Assembly (NCBI GenBank): GCA_964495705.1
Contig: CAZBWS010000084.1
Coordinates: forward strand, 1 to 9,158
Reading direction: 5' to 3'
Source of the DNA: CAZBWS01 sp964495705
Lineage (GTDB): Bacteria > Pseudomonadota > Gammaproteobacteria > HTCC5015
DNA: 9,158 nt
Numbering within the stretch: the first letter of the stretch is position 1; each line of letters starts with the position of its first letter. A program made the position numbers and the translations under genes. Below the pieces are notes generated by a model, which was not told the DNA's origin, did no database searches, and was given only the letters and a program-made list of their open reading frames with translations. This document shows, piece by piece, positions 7,490-9,158 of the stretch.

Positions 7490-8560
7490 CTAGCGAGGCA
7501 GACAAGCAAGCAGCTTGTCCTTAGGGTAGTCACTCGTCACCACGGCCTTGCCAATGGATTTAATCAACACCAGACGCAATACACCATCGAGTACTTTTTT
7601 GTCTCGAGACATATTGACGATAAAATCATCTGCCGTCATGTCTTCGGGGGGGGCTATCGGTAGCTCTCCACGCTGAATGAGCTTGATTATACGTTGTAGA
7701 TCGCTAGGACTAATCCAGCCGCAAGCTTCGGACAGCTCAGCCGCCATCACCATTCCCACGCCCACTGCCTCGCCATGTAGCCACTCGCCATAACCCATCT
7801 TTGTTTCTATCGCATGACCATAGGTGTGGCCTAGGTTAAGTAGCGCGCGTTGCCCACTTTCCTTTTCATCTTGCGCAACAATATTCGCTTTGTTTTGACA
7901 GGAGCACTGAATAGCATAAATCAGCTTATCCGCATTCAAGCTCATCAAGTCTTCGATGTTGTCTTCTAGCCACTCAAAAAATTCTGCGTCGCCTAAGATA
8001 CCGTATTTAATGACCTCGGCAATACCCGCACTTAACTCCCGACGCGGTAAAGTATCTAAAGTGGCTATATCGGCAATCACACATTGAGGCTGATGAAATG
8101 CCCCAATCATATTTTTACCTAGAGGGTGATTAACAGCCGTTTTGCCGCCCACAGACGAGTCAACCTGAGATAGCACTGTCGTAGGGATTTGAATGAAGTT
8201 GACGCCGCGTTGATAGCTCGCTGCAGCATAGCCTGTGATGTCACCTACCACGCCGCCGCCTAACGCTATCAAGGTGGTATTCCTATCTAGGCGGTGCTCC
8301 AACAAATGTGTGTATATACTGTTGAGCGTATCGATATTTTTGTGCTCTTCGCCGTCGGGTAATTCGATGACCGAATACTTAAAGCCCTCCAAGTGCTGTG
8401 TAACCTTGTTCAAATACAAAGGGGAAACTGTTGAATTGGTGACCACCAAAACACTGCCCCCTTTAATATATGGCAGCAGTACATCAGACTTATCCAGCAG
8501 ACCTACGCCTATAAAAATAGGATAGCTACGATCACCAAGATCAACGTGCAATGTTTTCAA
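7490..8560 (-). CDS. aroB: 3-dehydroquinate synthase
   Basis: AroB converts DAHP to 3-dehydroquinate, the second step of the shikimate pathway to aromatic amino acids, using NAD and a divalent metal (usually zinc). The 356-aa length is typical. Visible motifs are the N-terminal KTLHVDLGDRSYPI, LPDGEEHKN (67-75), the NAD-binding GGGVVGDITGY (101-111), QIPTTVLSQVDSSVGGKT (124-141) and GKNMIGAFHQP (148-158). The metal ligands are Glu182 (AEVIKYG), His245 (GHTYGH) and His262 (WLHGEA), the same spacing as E. coli Glu184/His247/His264. The start is TTG at 8560. This is supported because family proteins begin with this MKTL-type sequence and no ATG is nearby, but the ribosome site is poor: AAGG lies 13 nt upstream, inside the end of aroK. 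It begins 8 nt after the aroK stop, so translation is probably coupled. A run of eight G's (7646-7653) lies within the coding sequence, and the frame is intact. Confidence 0.98.
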   Translation of the reverse strand: MKTLHVDLGDRSYPIFIGVGLLDKSDVLLPYIKGGSVLVVTNSTVSPLYLNKVTQHLEGFKYSVIELPDGEEHKNIDTLNSIYTHLLEHRLDRNTTLIALGGGVVGDITGYAAASYQRGVNFIQIPTTVLSQVDSSVGGKTAVNHPLGKNMIGAFHQPQCVIADIATLDTLPRRELSAGIAEVIKYGILGDAEFFEWLEDNIEDLMSLNADKLIYAIQCSCQNKANIVAQDEKESGQRALLNLGHTYGHAIETKMGYGEWLHGEAVGVGMVMAAELSEACGWISPSDLQRIIKLIQRGELPIAPPEDMTADDFIVNMSRDKKVLDGVLRLVLIKSIGKAVVTSDYPKDKLLACLPR

Positions 8561-8568
8561 TGGAAGCT

Positions 8569-9084
8569 TTAAACCTTGTTTGAGAGTGACACCATGATTT
8601 CGCTTACGACGTGCTTAGCAGTCTTATTATCTGTGTCAAAGCGATAATCAGCAATTTCTTCATAGAGCGGCGAACGTTCGGCAGCCATTTTTTCCAGCAG
8701 TTCGCGAGGATTTGCCGTTTGCAGCAAAGGGCGATTGCGGTCGTGGCGAGTTCTGCGCAACTGCTCTTTTACGGAGACTTGCAGATAGATGACCGTTCCC
8801 CTGCCGCCCAAATGGTTGCGGTTGTTCGGGTTTTTGACAACACCGCCACCCGTTGCCAATAACAGTCCACTGCGCTGGGTTAATTCATCAATGGCTTTTT
8901 CTTCGCGCTCACGAAAACCCGCTTCACCTTCGTATTCAAAGATAGTCGGTATATCAACCCCAGTACTCGCTTCGATTTCATGGTCCGAGTCCAAAAAATC
9001 AAGGCCGAGCTGCTGAGATAGCAGTCGGCCAATAGTTGTCTTGCCAGCCCCCATGGGGCCGACCAGATAAACACTTTGATTCAC
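8569..9084 (-). CDS. aroK: Shikimate kinase I
   Basis: AroK phosphorylates shikimate to shikimate-3-phosphate with ATP, the fifth step of the shikimate pathway. The protein is 171 aa, the usual size. The Walker A loop GPMGAGKTT is at 9-17. The shikimate-binding residues are Asp34 (LDSDHEIE), Arg58 (GFREREE) and Gly79-81 (ATGGGVV). The lid RNRPLL is at 116-121, and Arg137 (AAERSPLY) is the expected later substrate contact. The start is GTG at 9084, which places the Walker loop 8 residues in, as in relatives. It has no clear Shine-Dalgarno sequence and begins only 3 nt after the pilQ stop, so ribosomes probably re-initiate from pilQ. The pilQ-aroK-aroB order is widely conserved in gammaproteobacteria. 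Confidence 0.97.
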   Translation of the reverse strand: MNQSVYLVGPMGAGKTTIGRLLSQQLGLDFLDSDHEIEASTGVDIPTIFEYEGEAGFREREEKAIDELTQRSGLLLATGGGVVKNPNNRNHLGGRGTVIYLQVSVKEQLRRTRHDRNRPLLQTANPRELLEKMAAERSPLYEEIADYRFDTDNKTAKHVVSEIMVSLSNKV

Positions 9085-9087
9085 AGG

Positions 9088-9158
9088 CTAGTTAAATTCT
9101 AATGTATCGCGAACAATCTTAGGTGTAACAAAGATTAGAATTTCACGCTTGTTTTCTG
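9088..9158 (-). CDS. pilQ: Type IV pilus secretin PilQ, last 22 codons only
   Basis: The minus strand is open from the window edge to TAG at 9088-9090 and reads ENKREILIFVTPKIV, then RDTLEFN. The 'KRExLIFVTPKIV' strand is the conserved C-terminal end of outer-membrane secretins. Its position directly before aroK identifies it as PilQ, the outer-membrane pore through which type IV pili pass. Only the 3' end is present; the rest of the gene, and probably pilMNOP, lies beyond the edge. The operon promoter is therefore also outside the window. Confidence 0.93.
   Translation of the reverse strand, partial: ENKREILIFVTPKIVRDTLEFN

Overview
The window looks like chromosomal DNA of a gammaproteobacterium, with moderate GC and a Pseudomonas/Cellvibrionales-type gene order. 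The minus strand reads pilQ (3' end only) > aroK > aroB > dgt-like > gltB. The pilQ-aroK-aroB linkage with gltB nearby is a familiar arrangement in pseudomonads and related marine lineages. The assignment below class level is inference from synteny and protein character; no marker gene was compared.

Right part (6308-9158, minus strand): a tightly packed run with gaps of 3, 8 and 12 nt. It holds the last 22 codons of the type IV pilus secretin gene pilQ, shikimate kinase (aroK), 3-dehydroquinate synthase (aroB) and an HD-domain dNTP triphosphohydrolase (dgt-like). All three complete genes start with non-ATG codons (GTG, TTG, GTG), and only the dgt-like gene has a good Shine-Dalgarno sequence. 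This suggests translational coupling in one operon. AroB and AroK catalyse the second and fifth steps of the shikimate pathway. The SPOR-domain (DamX-like) gene that often follows aroB is absent.

Middle part (1616-6307, minus strand): a 222-nt gap carries a convincing sigma70-type promoter (TTGCTG-17-TATAAT), an upstream 8-bp inverted repeat and a small leader hairpin. It is followed by an intact gltB, the glutamate synthase large subunit with its N-terminal nucleophile Cys and 3Fe-4S cysteines. gltB ends at a strong bidirectional terminator, and no gltD follows it. The small subunit must be encoded elsewhere, or be missing.

Left part (1-1615): two divergent genes for exported proteins. On the minus strand is a 3'-truncated (by the window edge) periplasmic solute-binding-like protein (SBP_bac_3 type). 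On the plus strand is a 172-aa secreted protein of unknown function that resembles the YbjN/type III chaperone-like fold. The plus-strand gene converges on gltB and shares its terminator. The 227-nt divergent gap holds a perfect TATAAT facing left and short inverted repeats that may be operators.

Most of the window is conserved housekeeping DNA. I see no tRNA, rRNA, CRISPR array, insertion sequence or phage gene. The main points worth a second look are the gltD-less gltB, the run of non-ATG starts, the regulatory structure before gltB, and the pair of uncharacterised exported proteins.
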